From contig SVIG01000001.1 of assembly GCA_015071005.1 (NCBI GenBank), positions 1 to 64,000 on the forward strand: DNA of 64,000 nt. Reading direction: 5' to 3'. Below are positions 51,495-60,774 of the stretch, piece after piece. Source of the DNA: Clostridiales bacterium (GTDB taxonomy: Bacteria; Bacillota; Clostridia; Christensenellales; Borkfalkiaceae). The notes below the pieces were generated by a model. That model was not told the origin of the DNA. It searched no databases and saw only the letters and a list, made by a program, of their open reading frames with translations. Positions within the stretch are counted from its first letter, which is position 1. The number at the start of each line of letters is the position of its first letter. The position numbers and the translations under genes are program-made.

Positions 51495-53594
51495 TTAGTC
51501 CATTTTTTCAAGAAGTTTCAAATCGATACCTTTTTCGGTAATCTTAATGATTTCTACTTTTACCTTATCGCCAACGTTTACGACGTCTTCGATCTTCGAA
51601 ACTCTCTTATCGGAAAGCTTGGAAATGTGGATTGCGCCGTCCTTGCCGGGTGCGAATTCTACGAATGCAAATTTATCGGAAAGGATACGAACGACAACGC
51701 CTACGAACATATCGCCAACTTCGGGATCGTGTGCGATCGATTCCACGATTGCTTGCGCGCGTTTTGCGTTTGCAACGTCGCCGAAGCATGCGATACATAC
51801 CGTACCGTCTTCTTCGATGTCAATCTTCGTGCCCGTTTGTTCGATAATCTTGTTGATAACCTTACCTTGTTTACCAACAACGTCGCCAATCTTTTCAGGG
51901 TTAATCTTGAAGGTAACGATCTTGGGTGCATAAACGGAAAGTTCTTCGCTAACCGTAGGAATACATTCAAGCATCTTGCCCAAAATGTGCTTTCTTGCTT
52001 CTTGTGCTTGCGCGATTGCGTCGAGCATGATTTGTTCGGAAATACCTTTGATCTTGATATCCATTTGGATAGCCGTGATACCCTTGTCCGTACCAGCTAC
52101 CTTGAAGTCCATATCGCCGAGGAAGTCTTCAAGACCTTGAATGTCGGTCATGATAACGTACTTGCCCGTTTCTGCATCTTTAACAAGACCCATTGCGCAG
52201 CCTGCTACGGGAGCGGTGATGGGAACACCTGCGTCCATGAGCGCCATCGTCGAACCGCAAACGGACGCCATCGAGGACGAACCGTTGGACGAATAGATAT
52301 CCGATACCACGCGGATTGCGTAAGGGAATACGGAAGGATCGGGAATTACGGGAACGAGCGCACGTTCAGCAAGCGCACCGTGACCGATTTCACGACGGCC
52401 GGGGCTTCTCAAAGCCTTTGCTTCGCCCGTGCAGTAGCCGGGGAAGTTGTATTGGTGCATATATCTCTTTTCTTCCTCTTCGTCAAGACCTTCCATTCTT
52501 TGCGCTTCGCCGAGCATACCAAGCGTACAGGTCGTCAAAGCCTGCGTTTGACCGCGGGTGAATACCGCCGAGCCGTGTACTCTGGGAAGAATGCCGTGTT
52601 CGCACCAGATAGGACGAACTTCGGTGAGTTTTCTACCGTCAGGACGAACGCCGTCGAAGATCTTCGCGCGAACGATGCCTTTAACGATGTAGTAGATGGA
52701 GTCCTTTACTTCACGGATTTGGTCGGGATAGATTTCGGAGAAGTGTTCTACAATTTCCGCTTCCGCTGCCGCTTGTTTTGCTTGTCTTTCTTGACGATCG
52801 AAGGTATCGAGCGCTGCATAGAGCTTGTCGTAGCCGTATGCTTTTACCGCTGCGTCAAGGTCTTCGGGAATATGGTAGAATTCCATTTCCTTCTTTGCTT
52901 TGCCTGCTGCGGGAACGATTTCTTCTTCAATCCAAGCGCAAATTTTCTTGATTTCTTCGTGACCGTACATGATCGCGCCAACCATTTCCGCGTCCGTAAC
53001 TTCGTTCGCGCCAGCTTCGATCATAAGGATTGCATCTTTCGTACCAGCGAGGTTCAAGTGAATCGCACTTTTTGCTCTTTCTTCTACGTTGGGGTTGATG
53101 AGATATTTACCGTCTACCATACCAACGACTACCGAACCGGTAGGGCCAGCCCAAGGAATATCGGATACCGAAAGCGCAACGGACGAACCGATCATTGCAA
53201 GGGGTTCGGGCGAAATATCGGGATCAACCGAAAGCGCCGTCGCCGTCACAACAACGTCGTTGAAGATTCCCTTCGGGAACAAGGGACGGATAGGCCTATC
53301 GATAAGACGGCTTGTCAAAATCGCTTTATCCGACGCTCTACCTTCACGCTTTTTGAAACCGCCGGGAATTTTACCTACGGCGAACATCTTTTCTTCATAG
53401 TCAACGGAGAGGGGGAAGAAGTCCATCCCTTCTCTTGCGCTTTCCGACATACATACGGAAACGTGTACTGCGGTTTCGCCACAACGTACCATACATGCGC
53501 CGTTTGCTTGTTCCGCATACTTACCGATTTCAACGATAAGCTCTTTGCCTGCGTAGTCTGTTTTGAATACTTTGTAATTGCTTAAATCTGGCAT
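51495..53594 (-). CDS. pnp: polyribonucleotide nucleotidyltransferase (PNPase)
   Basis: A 699-residue 3'-5' phosphorolytic exoribonuclease. Two RNase PH domains (about 10-230 and 310-540) flank a helical region, followed by KH (IVTFKINPEKIGDVVGKQGK) and S1 (VGDMFVGVVVRIL...KEKGIDLKLLEK region). The second PH domain holds FMDAGVPITAPVAG-like catalytic sequence (MALMDAGVPITAPVAG). It follows rpsO as in most bacteria. SD AAAGGAG. Its leader contains a strong hairpin. Confidence 0.98.
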   Translation of the reverse strand: MPDLSNYKVFKTDYAGKELIVEIGKYAEQANGACMVRCGETAVHVSVCMSESAREGMDFFPLSVDYEEKMFAVGKIPGGFKKREGRASDKAILTSRLIDRPIRPLFPKGIFNDVVVTATALSVDPDISPEPLAMIGSSVALSVSDIPWAGPTGSVVVGMVDGKYLINPNVEERAKSAIHLNLAGTKDAILMIEAGANEVTDAEMVGAIMYGHEEIKKICAWIEEEIVPAAGKAKKEMEFYHIPEDLDAAVKAYGYDKLYAALDTFDRQERQAKQAAAEAEIVEHFSEIYPDQIREVKDSIYYIVKGIVRAKIFDGVRPDGRKLTEVRPIWCEHGILPRVHGSAVFTRGQTQALTTCTLGMLGEAQRMEGLDEEEEKRYMHQYNFPGYCTGEAKALRSPGRREIGHGALAERALVPVIPDPSVFPYAIRVVSDIYSSNGSSSMASVCGSTMALMDAGVPITAPVAGCAMGLVKDAETGKYVIMTDIQGLEDFLGDMDFKVAGTDKGITAIQMDIKIKGISEQIMLDAIAQAQEARKHILGKMLECIPTVSEELSVYAPKIVTFKINPEKIGDVVGKQGKVINKIIEQTGTKIDIEEDGTVCIACFGDVANAKRAQAIVESIAHDPEVGDMFVGVVVRILSDKFAFVEFAPGKDGAIHISKLSDKRVSKIEDVVNVGDKVKVEIIKITEKGIDLKLLEKMD

Positions 53595-53637
53595 AGTGTT
53601 TTTTCTCCTTTTGTCTCAAATTCTTTTTTGGTTCTTG

Positions 53638-53667
53638 TCCGAGATTCGTTCAGCTGAACGAGTCGGA
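53638..53667 (-). promoter_or_regulatory. hairpin in the pnp leader
   Basis: CGTTCAG-CTGAACG core (53647-53660) extended by TCCGA/TCGGA (53638-53642 with 53663-53667), about 45 bases before the pnp start. Position and structure resemble the RNase III-processed pnp leader of E. coli. Confidence 0.5.
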
Positions 53668-53738
53668 TTAACGAGCGGAGTTCGCTTCATGCCAAAAGCT
53701 TGTCCGCATTATTGCCTTCCCCTTTGCGCCATACTCGC

Positions 53739-53770
53739 AAAAAAGGGCGAGTTAAAACAACCCGCCCTTT
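53739..53770 (-). terminator. terminator or attenuator after rpsO
   Basis: Minus strand: GGGCGGGTT-GTTTT-AACTCGCCC with one mismatch, then TTTTTT. Ten bases after the rpsO stop; read-through may feed pnp. Confidence 0.8.
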
Positions 53771-53780
53771 CGTGCTTGCA

Positions 53781-54035
53781 TTACTTTCTAAGACCCAACG
53801 CTTCGATGATCGCTCTGTATCTTTCGATATCTTTTGCTTTCAAATAGTCGAGAAGACCACGACGCTTACCTACCATCTTCAAAAGGCCGCGGCGGGAATG
53901 GTTATCCTGCTTGTGTTCCTTGAGGTGTTCGTTCAAGTGGTTGATTCTCTTCGTCAAAAGAGCGATTTGTACTTCGGGCGAACCGGTGTCGCCTTCGTGG
54001 GTTGCATACTGCGCAATGATTTCTTTCTTTTCCAT
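53781..54035 (-). CDS. rpsO: 30S ribosomal protein S15
   Basis: An 84-residue S15, a few residues shorter at the N-terminus than the usual 88-89. It has [40 protein letters not shown], and ends in the typical [21 protein letters not shown] region lies upstream (TAGGAGGAT). It binds the central domain of 16S rRNA. The 5' leader (54036-54120) is GC-rich and might carry autoregulatory structure. Confidence 0.97.
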   Translation of the reverse strand: MEKKEIIAQYATHEGDTGSPEVQIALLTKRINHLNEHLKEHKQDNHSRRGLLKMVGKRRGLLDYLKAKDIERYRAIIEALGLRK

Positions 54036-54120
54036 TTTCTTTATCCTCCTATATGGAAATTGTTATTCGTACCGCCGAGCAAGTCGTGGAGAATCGCTCC
54101 GCCCAGACAGCCGTTAGTAT

Positions 54121-54149
54121 TATTCTACCACATTCTTTTAAGAATGTAA
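54121..54149 (-). promoter_or_regulatory. promoter of rpsO with an overlapping 18-base palindrome
   Basis: Minus strand: TTTACA (54144-54149), 17 bases, TAGAAT (54121-54126). ACATTCTT-TT-AAGAATGT (54129-54146) fills the spacer. Confidence 0.6.
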
Positions 54150-54186
54150 AACAAAAACACGCAAAATTTTACGATTTCTTTACCTT

Positions 54187-55563
54187 TTACGCAAAAAATT
54201 CGCGTTTTTTCACAATAATGTCATCCACGTGCGCGATATACGTGGGCAAATCCTTTTGCGAAGCAAACCGCGTAATCAAACCCTTATCGTTAAACACGCG
54301 CTTAGACACCGCGTTCGCGCCGACCGCAAGATTGTCCGCCGTTTCCTCCATAATGTCGATATTGTAAACGCACGCTTTTCCCTTTTTTGTCCAGCCGACG
54401 TTTTCATTGTTTCCCACTTGGTATTTTTGGCGGTACATATAATAGGGTGCATACCCGTTATTGCTCAAAATTTCTCTTGAAGAGGCCACCATGTCCGAGA
54501 TGAAATCGTTTTCAAGATAGTCCGTTTCTTCTTTGAGCTTCGCGCCCGATTTCAAAGAAAGACAATGCACCGTGATATTATCCGCACCCGTTTCGACTGC
54601 TTTTTCCACACTCTTGATAAAGGTTTCCACGCGCTCGTCCGTCAAGCCTGCAATCAAATCCACGTTGATATCAAAATGGTATTTCTCACTCATTTCAAAC
54701 GCGCGATAAATGTCCTTTTCCGTGTGTTTTCTACCAATTTTTTGTAAGGTTTCATCCGAAAAACTTTGCGGATTGATACAAATTCTCGTCACGCCGTAGT
54801 CCTTCAAAAGGGCGAGTTTTTCGTCTGTAAACACGTCGGGTCTACCTGCTTCCACCGTGTATTCCGCGCCAGGATTAAGCCCCTTGAAAATGGGGGCTAT
54901 CCCTTCCAACACCCTTTTTAAGTCGGGGGCATCCAAGGCAAACGGCGTACCACCGCCAATATACACGCTGCGCAAATTTCCAACGCTCTCTTTCGCCGCC
55001 TGCAATTCCTTGTCTAAACAATCAAGATAGTTCGGCAAGAAATGACGAGTCTTGTCAATCGGCGCGGTGATAAAGGAGCAATAAGCGCATTTGGTCGGGC
55101 AAAAGGGTATGGATACAAATAAATCGGTGTTACCGTCCTTTTTCTCATAAATCCCTTCTTGCGTTTTCAAAATTTCCGCAACGAGTTGAATATTTTCCTC
55201 CTTGACGCGCATTAAGCGGAAGAGCTCGCGAAAATCCTTACCCTTTTCGATCTCGCCGTAGGCAAGCTTGGTCGGACGGATACCCGTGAGCGCGCCCCAA
55301 GGCATATTTTCGCCGTATAAATCACTCAAAATCCCATAAAGACGGAGCTTGGCAAAGCGGCGTTCCAATCTCTTAAATTCGAGTTCGTCGCATACCTGCC
55401 CCCTGTCTTGATAGGAATATTCCGCACCGTCAATCACAAACGTATTAGAAAAAACGCCCCCTTCAAAAGCAAAAGAGTGCGCAATGCTTTCGGGTCTGCG
55501 CTTGAATAAACGCACGACGTCGAGTAGCTCGTTTTCTAAAAATTTGCAATCGGTCGTAAACAT
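54187..55563 (-). CDS. hemZ: HemZ-type radical SAM protein (coproporphyrinogen dehydrogenase-like)
   Basis: A 458-residue protein. N-terminal ~150-residue HemZ-specific domain (GALTGIRPTKLAY), then a radical SAM core with CPTKCAYCSF (CxxxCxxC) and SVYIGGGTPFAL, and a C-terminal HemN-like domain (YMYRQKYQVGNNENVGW). B. subtilis HemZ is reported to act in oxygen-independent haem synthesis, but in Clostridia without haem genes the role is uncertain. SD AAGGCGG. It follows the MBL hydrolase by 12 bases. Confidence 0.9.
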   Translation of the reverse strand: MFTTDCKFLENELLDVVRLFKRRPESIAHSFAFEGGVFSNTFVIDGAEYSYQDRGQVCDELEFKRLERRFAKLRLYGILSDLYGENMPWGALTGIRPTKLAYGEIEKGKDFRELFRLMRVKEENIQLVAEILKTQEGIYEKKDGNTDLFVSIPFCPTKCAYCSFITAPIDKTRHFLPNYLDCLDKELQAAKESVGNLRSVYIGGGTPFALDAPDLKRVLEGIAPIFKGLNPGAEYTVEAGRPDVFTDEKLALLKDYGVTRICINPQSFSDETLQKIGRKHTEKDIYRAFEMSEKYHFDINVDLIAGLTDERVETFIKSVEKAVETGADNITVHCLSLKSGAKLKEETDYLENDFISDMVASSREILSNNGYAPYYMYRQKYQVGNNENVGWTKKGKACVYNIDIMEETADNLAVGANAVSKRVFNDKGLITRFASQKDLPTYIAHVDDIIVKKREFFA

Positions 55564-55575
55564 AAAACCGCCTTA

Positions 55576-56199
55576 TTATAAATCCAAAAGAAAGGGATTC
55601 GTTCTTTTTTCGTTTTCTATCGTCGTTTCGTCGTTGTGTCCAGGGTAGACGGTCAACTGCCCGTCAAGCGTGCAAAGCTTGCGCAAGCTCTCTCGCATTT
55701 GCCCGATATTTCCCGTCGGGAAATCCGTTCTGCCGATACTGCCGTTAAACAGCGTATCCCCCGTAAACAATGCCCTGCTCCCGTCCTTTGCCGTAAAAAG
55801 ATAGCAGCAGCTCCCCTTCGTATGCCCGGGCGTGAGCAGCATTTTTACCGTAAGATCACCCAGCGTTTTTTCTTCGCCGTCATAAAAGGTTTCATCGACA
55901 GTGTAAGACTTTCGCGGCGCACCGAATAGAGAAAATAAGTCCGCTCCCGTGCCGATAAGCGCCTTTTCTTCCGCCGAGCATAATACCTTCGCGCCGCTTT
56001 CCTGCAATACGGAAACGCCGCCGACGTGGTCAAAATGACAATGGGTTAAAAGGACGTGCGTCACTTTTAACCCACGTTTGATGAGTTCGCTTTCTACACG
56101 CGGTTGCGACGGGTCGAGTACGATCGCCGTTTGACCGTCTACGGTAACTGCGTATGTGTTCGCGCCGAAACCGCGCGGATAAATCGTGATAATTTCCAT
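55576..56199 (-). CDS. MBL-fold metallo-hydrolase, glyoxalase II-like
   Basis: A 207-residue metallo-beta-lactamase-fold hydrolase. Zinc motif LLTHCHFDHVGG, further ligands in LTPGHTKGSCCYL, FTGDTLFNGSIGRTD and VYPGHNDETTI. The GRTD element and length match YcbL/glyoxalase-II-like thioesterases of Firmicutes. It begins 3 bases after relA, so the relA-MBL-hemZ order is probably one operon, common in this phylum. Confidence 0.92.
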   Translation of the reverse strand: MEIITIYPRGFGANTYAVTVDGQTAIVLDPSQPRVESELIKRGLKVTHVLLTHCHFDHVGGVSVLQESGAKVLCSAEEKALIGTGADLFSLFGAPRKSYTVDETFYDGEEKTLGDLTVKMLLTPGHTKGSCCYLFTAKDGSRALFTGDTLFNGSIGRTDFPTGNIGQMRESLRKLCTLDGQLTVYPGHNDETTIENEKRTNPFLLDL

Positions 56200-56202
56200 A
56201 AT

Positions 56203-58350
56203 TTACGAAAGAGTCGTGATACGGTGGACGTCGTAAATGCGCTTGTCCGCCTGCATTTTCTTAATCAATAAGTCGACGTCGGAAATGTCCGACAAGGAAA
56301 TGGACGCCTCCAAAATCGCGTCTTGGTTTTTATCGATTCTACCGTTGACAGCCGTAATCGAAAGTTTCAAATCGGCAACAACAAAGGAAAGAACGGACAA
56401 CGCCGCGCCTTGGTCGGTCGCACGAATGGAAATATTCGCGTTGAAACGTTGCTTACCGCCCGCTTCGATTTGCCACGAGGCAGGAAGTAAACGGTTACTT
56501 TCCATCCCCTTGACGTTCGAGCAGTCACATCGATGAATCACCACGCCGCGGCCGCGCGACGTATAACCCACGATTTGATCCCCAGGAACGGGCGAACAGC
56601 AGCCTGCAAAACGCAAAAGCATTCCTGCTTGACCGTTGACAAGTACGCCGCCCGTACTACGGCTTCCGCCGCCAGTATGCACGTCGAACGAAGCCATGGG
56701 TACTTCCTTTCGGTAAAAATCGATGAGTTTGAACAGGATTTGGTTGACGGAAATCGAGCCGTAACCAACCGCGGCGAACATTTCTTCTTGCTCGTTGAAA
56801 GAGAATCTTTCACAAATGCGCTTGAAACTTTCGGGCGTCAAAATCGTGGAAAGAGAATACCCCTTTTTCTTCGCTTCTTCTTCGAGCTTTAACTGCCCGA
56901 CGCGGATATTTTCTTCCTTTAACTCGTTCTTATAAAAGTTTCGAATCTTCGCTTTCGCACTCGACGATTTAATGAATTTCAACCAATCGCGTGAAGGGCC
57001 TTTGGAGTTTGGCGAGGTGATAATCTCGACCACGTCCCCCACCTCGAGCGTCGTTGTAAGCGGTACGATTTTAGAATTGACACGCGCGCCTGTACAATGA
57101 TTACCGACTTCCGAGTGAATCGCATACGCGAAATCGACGGGAGTTGCTTCCGGGGGCAGGGAAATGACCTTCCCACGCGGCGTGAATACCAAAAGCTCGT
57201 GGCTGTAAAGCTCGGTTTTTAAGGCGGAAATAAATTCCTTGGAGTCCTTCAAGTCCCCCTGCCATTCCATCACTTCACGAAGCCAAGCAAGACGGTTTTC
57301 AAAGTTGCTATTTTCTTCTTCCGTCTTTCCTTCCTTATATTTCCAATGCGCCGCGATACCGAATTCCGCTACGCGGTGCATTTCTTCCGTACGGATTTGA
57401 ATTTCTACCGGTTGACCGTACATCGTCATAACCGTCGTATGCAAGGATTGATATTTATTCGGCTTCGGCGTTGCGATGTAGTCCTTAATGCGCCCAGGGA
57501 TCGGTTTCCACTTCTCGTGGATACGACCAAGCACCGTGTAGCATTGATTGATGTCCTTTACGATGACGCGGACAGCCGATAAATCGTAGATTTGGTCCAA
57601 GGTCTTACCCTTGTTTTTCATCTTTTTATAGATGGAATAGAAGTGCTTGGGTCTACCGAAAACGTCCCCTTCCACCTTGTCGCGAATCATAAGCTCACGG
57701 ATTTCTTCTACAAACCCGTTGACAAACTCCTTACGCTCGGACAAACGTTCGCGCACGTTATATAAAAGGTATTCGTAGGACTCAGGATCGAGATATTTCA
57801 AGCACAAGTCTTCCAGCTCGCACTTAATTTGCGAGACGCCGAGTCGGCCAGCCAAGGGCGCGTAGATATCGAGCGTTTCGTTCGCCATACGTTGCTGGCG
57901 TTCTTGCGAAAGGAAATTTAACGACCGCATATTATGCAATCTATCGGCAAGCTTGATGATGATAACGCGCACGTCCTTCGCCATTGCAACGAAAATTTTA
58001 CGGAAATTCTCCGCATTTTCGTCTTCTTTGGACTTGAACACAATCTTTTCAAGCTTGGTGACGCCGCCCACCAAATTGAGAACTTCTTCGCCGAACTCTT
58101 TGCGGATATCTTCCGCCGTGGAATCGGTGTCCTCGATGACGTCGTGCAAAAGCGCAGCGGCAATCGTCGCTTTATCCAAGCCCAAGTCCATCAAAATTTC
58201 CGCAACGGCACAAGGATGGATAAAATACGGTTCTCCGGAGGCGCGTTTTTGGTTTGCATGCGCAGCTTGAGCATAGTCGTATGCCTTTTGCAGCATCGAC
58301 CGCTCTTCTTCGCCATACAATTCTTGAATTTTTTTCAACGTGCTTTCCAT
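56203..58350 (-). CDS. relA: bifunctional (p)ppGpp synthetase/hydrolase
   Basis: A 715-residue Rel. The N-terminal HD hydrolase domain has AALLHDVIEDT and DRLHNMRSLNFL. The synthetase domain has KVEGDVFGRPKHFYSIYKKM and YIATPKPNKYQSLHTTVM. TGS (LLVFTPRGKVISLPPEATPVDFAYAIH) and a C-terminal ACT domain follow. HD residues look intact, so both activities are expected. SD GGAG. It follows recJ on the same strand. Confidence 0.97.
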   Translation of the reverse strand: MESTLKKIQELYGEEERSMLQKAYDYAQAAHANQKRASGEPYFIHPCAVAEILMDLGLDKATIAAALLHDVIEDTDSTAEDIRKEFGEEVLNLVGGVTKLEKIVFKSKEDENAENFRKIFVAMAKDVRVIIIKLADRLHNMRSLNFLSQERQQRMANETLDIYAPLAGRLGVSQIKCELEDLCLKYLDPESYEYLLYNVRERLSERKEFVNGFVEEIRELMIRDKVEGDVFGRPKHFYSIYKKMKNKGKTLDQIYDLSAVRVIVKDINQCYTVLGRIHEKWKPIPGRIKDYIATPKPNKYQSLHTTVMTMYGQPVEIQIRTEEMHRVAEFGIAAHWKYKEGKTEEENSNFENRLAWLREVMEWQGDLKDSKEFISALKTELYSHELLVFTPRGKVISLPPEATPVDFAYAIHSEVGNHCTGARVNSKIVPLTTTLEVGDVVEIITSPNSKGPSRDWLKFIKSSSAKAKIRNFYKNELKEENIRVGQLKLEEEAKKKGYSLSTILTPESFKRICERFSFNEQEEMFAAVGYGSISVNQILFKLIDFYRKEVPMASFDVHTGGGSRSTGGVLVNGQAGMLLRFAGCCSPVPGDQIVGYTSRGRGVVIHRCDCSNVKGMESNRLLPASWQIEAGGKQRFNANISIRATDQGAALSVLSFVVADLKLSITAVNGRIDKNQDAILEASISLSDISDVDLLIKKMQADKRIYDVHRITTLS

Positions 58351-58375
58351 ACCGTTTACTCCGTGAATGAAAGAA

Positions 58376-60700
58376 TTAGTTTTCCTTCAAAAAACATACT
58401 TTTTGATAAATTTTCGAATCGGTCAACTCCACTCTAATACCGCGGTAGATAGTCAATCTACCTTCCGCAAAAGACAAGAGCCCAAGCTCCTCGAAAACGT
58501 TGATTGCAAAGATAAATTCTCGCATATCAAACCCGAGCGCATTGCAGGAAAAGGCAAGCTCTTCCGCGGTTTGACCGCGCAGGTTGTTCACTTCACGGCG
58601 CAACGCCGAGAAAATCGCGAGCAGGCTTTCGCGCTGTACGTCCAAGCCTTCAAACATTTTATAACCGCAAATATCGCGGTTTACGTACACGTTCTTGTCC
58701 ACTATGCTGGGGATATTGAAATCGGACGGCATATCCAAGAACACGATATCCTTAAAGCCCGATAAATCCGCGTCCGGCGCAGGCGATACGATGAGCGTAT
58801 TGGAAAGATTCCTCGATGAAGGATAAAACAAATCGCACCCGAATTCTTCCAAGCCTTCGTATGCGCGAAGCGTTCTTCTATCCGACGCAATCAAGCAAAG
58901 ACCGTACGCGCATTCCGCTTGTTTTTCTTTGATAAGCGAGAGAATTTCCGCCGTGGACAACTCTTCGGGATACACGCCAACCCCTTCGTTATGGGCGCGC
59001 GCTATCGCGTTTGCAAAAATACTTTCCGCCGCGCTTTTACCCGTCCGTCCGTCATACAAAAGATCGCGGACGTGTCCTTTGATCGTTTCCCTGCCTCTAT
59101 ATTTAGAAAGGATAATTTCAAAGACGAAATGCTTTTTAACGTCGCTTTCGATAATCTTCAAATTCTTCGCGCCAGAAAAATACATCAGCTCTAAATAATC
59201 GCTTCTCACCGAGAGGTGGGGCGACATCGCTTTTACCGGTCGAGCCGTACATGCCCCCGCCGAAATGGCAAAAAGCGGTCTTCTATGCCCTACGCCGTAA
59301 GGCTCCATTTGATTGAGCTCACGGGCGAATTTTTCGCTCACGAAACCGTCGATTTCTTCACTAACGGGAATCGTTTGTTCAAAGTCCGCCTTGGTGTACG
59401 TCTTGCCGATTTCTTCGTTTAACGCGCACTCTAACGCTTGGAAGTTCTCCACGCGGATATTGATCCCCGCCGCTTGCGCGTGTCCGCCAAATTCTTCAAT
59501 ATACTCCGAACAATTTTTAAGCGCCGTAAAAATATTTACGCTCTCGATACTTCTCGCGCTCCCTTTGAGCATATCTCCGTGGTGCACGAAAAGCAAGGTG
59601 GGACGATTGTATTCTTCGGCAATTCTCGCCGCTACGATCCCGACAAAACCTGTATTCCAGCTCTCGTCGGAAAGCATAATTACGTTCCCATACGCGCCCT
59701 TTTCTTTCAGCTTTTGCTTTGCGGAAAGGTACAGCTCGTCGCAGCATTTTTGACGCTCGGTGTTGTAAAGACAAAGCTTGGTGGAAAGCTCGTAAATTTC
59801 CGATTCCTTTTCGGAAATGAAGAGCTGGAACGCCGCTTGCGCGTCCCCCATTCTCCCTGCCGCATTCACGCGCGGCGCGATATTGAACGCCAAGTTTTGC
59901 GCCGTAATCCCGTCGTACACCTTCCCCAAAAGCTGGGCAAAGCAAGGACGAAGCTTATGATTAAAAAGCTTGAGACCTTCCGTCACAATGTCACGATTTT
60001 CCCCCAAAAGAGGCACGCTGTCCGCCACCGTCGCAAGCGTCGCAAAGTCAAGATATTGATACGCCTTCTCGCCAATGAGCGCGCAAGCGAGCTTGAACGC
60101 CACCCCCGCGCCGCAAAGATTATCGTAGGGATAATCGTCTTGGAGCTTGGGATTGACAATGATACAATCGGGCAAAACCTCGGGCAATTCGTGATGGTCG
60201 GTGACGATCACGTCCGAGCCGAGCTCGTAAATATATTGCGCTTCTTTGGCGCAGGAAATACCGCAGTCTACCGTGATAAAAAGCTCGGGATTGCAGTCCT
60301 CAAAAATGCGGTCGATGGCTTCTTCGGAAAGTCCGTAGCCGTCCACGCGCTCAGGCACGTAAACGTGCGCTTCAATCCCAAAATCGCGCAACGCGTGATA
60401 CATAATCGCCGACGCGCAAATACCGTCCGCGTCGTAATCGCCAAACACGACGACGGTCCTGCCTTCGTCGCGGGCTTGCGTAATGAGCTCCACCGCCTCG
60501 CGCATCCCTTGCATTAAGAAGGGGGAAAGGAAATTCTTTTCCGACGGGTGCATAAAACGGCGAATCTTTTGCGCGTCGTCAATCCCACGCGCGTACAAAA
60601 TACGCGTGATTTGCTCCGTCAACCCCGTTTCTTTCGCAAGAAGGGCAATCGTATTCAATTGTTCTTCCGAAAAAGAGTATTCGGGGACGATTTTTTTCAT
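58376..60700 (-). CDS. recJ: single-strand DNA exonuclease RecJ
   Basis: A 774-residue DHH-family 5'-3' exonuclease. DHH motifs: VVVFGDYDADGICASAI, DCGISCAKEA and VIVTDHHELPE. DHHA1 region has GHAQAAGI. The C-terminal ~200 residues form an additional domain (STAEILSLIKEKQAECAYGL ...) found in Firmicute RecJ. SD AAGGAAA. Its neighbours secF upstream and relA downstream are typical of Clostridia. Confidence 0.95.
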   Translation of the reverse strand: MKKIVPEYSFSEEQLNTIALLAKETGLTEQITRILYARGIDDAQKIRRFMHPSEKNFLSPFLMQGMREAVELITQARDEGRTVVVFGDYDADGICASAIMYHALRDFGIEAHVYVPERVDGYGLSEEAIDRIFEDCNPELFITVDCGISCAKEAQYIYELGSDVIVTDHHELPEVLPDCIIVNPKLQDDYPYDNLCGAGVAFKLACALIGEKAYQYLDFATLATVADSVPLLGENRDIVTEGLKLFNHKLRPCFAQLLGKVYDGITAQNLAFNIAPRVNAAGRMGDAQAAFQLFISEKESEIYELSTKLCLYNTERQKCCDELYLSAKQKLKEKGAYGNVIMLSDESWNTGFVGIVAARIAEEYNRPTLLFVHHGDMLKGSARSIESVNIFTALKNCSEYIEEFGGHAQAAGINIRVENFQALECALNEEIGKTYTKADFEQTIPVSEEIDGFVSEKFARELNQMEPYGVGHRRPLFAISAGACTARPVKAMSPHLSVRSDYLELMYFSGAKNLKIIESDVKKHFVFEIILSKYRGRETIKGHVRDLLYDGRTGKSAAESIFANAIARAHNEGVGVYPEELSTAEILSLIKEKQAECAYGLCLIASDRRTLRAYEGLEEFGCDLFYPSSRNLSNTLIVSPAPDADLSGFKDIVFLDMPSDFNIPSIVDKNVYVNRDICGYKMFEGLDVQRESLLAIFSALRREVNNLRGQTAEELAFSCNALGFDMREFIFAINVFEELGLLSFAEGRLTIYRGIRVELTDSKIYQKVCFLKEN

Positions 60701-60774
60701 AAAATTTCCTTATCTAAACAATCGGGCAGGAAGAGTATTTTCCCCCGTCCTGCCCTTCGTTTCGTTAATAAAAA

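Noticed and set aside
51381-53585. 734-codon plus-strand frame opposite pnp
   Set aside because: A shadow of pnp; composition is Phe/Arg/His-rich and there is no plausible start signal.
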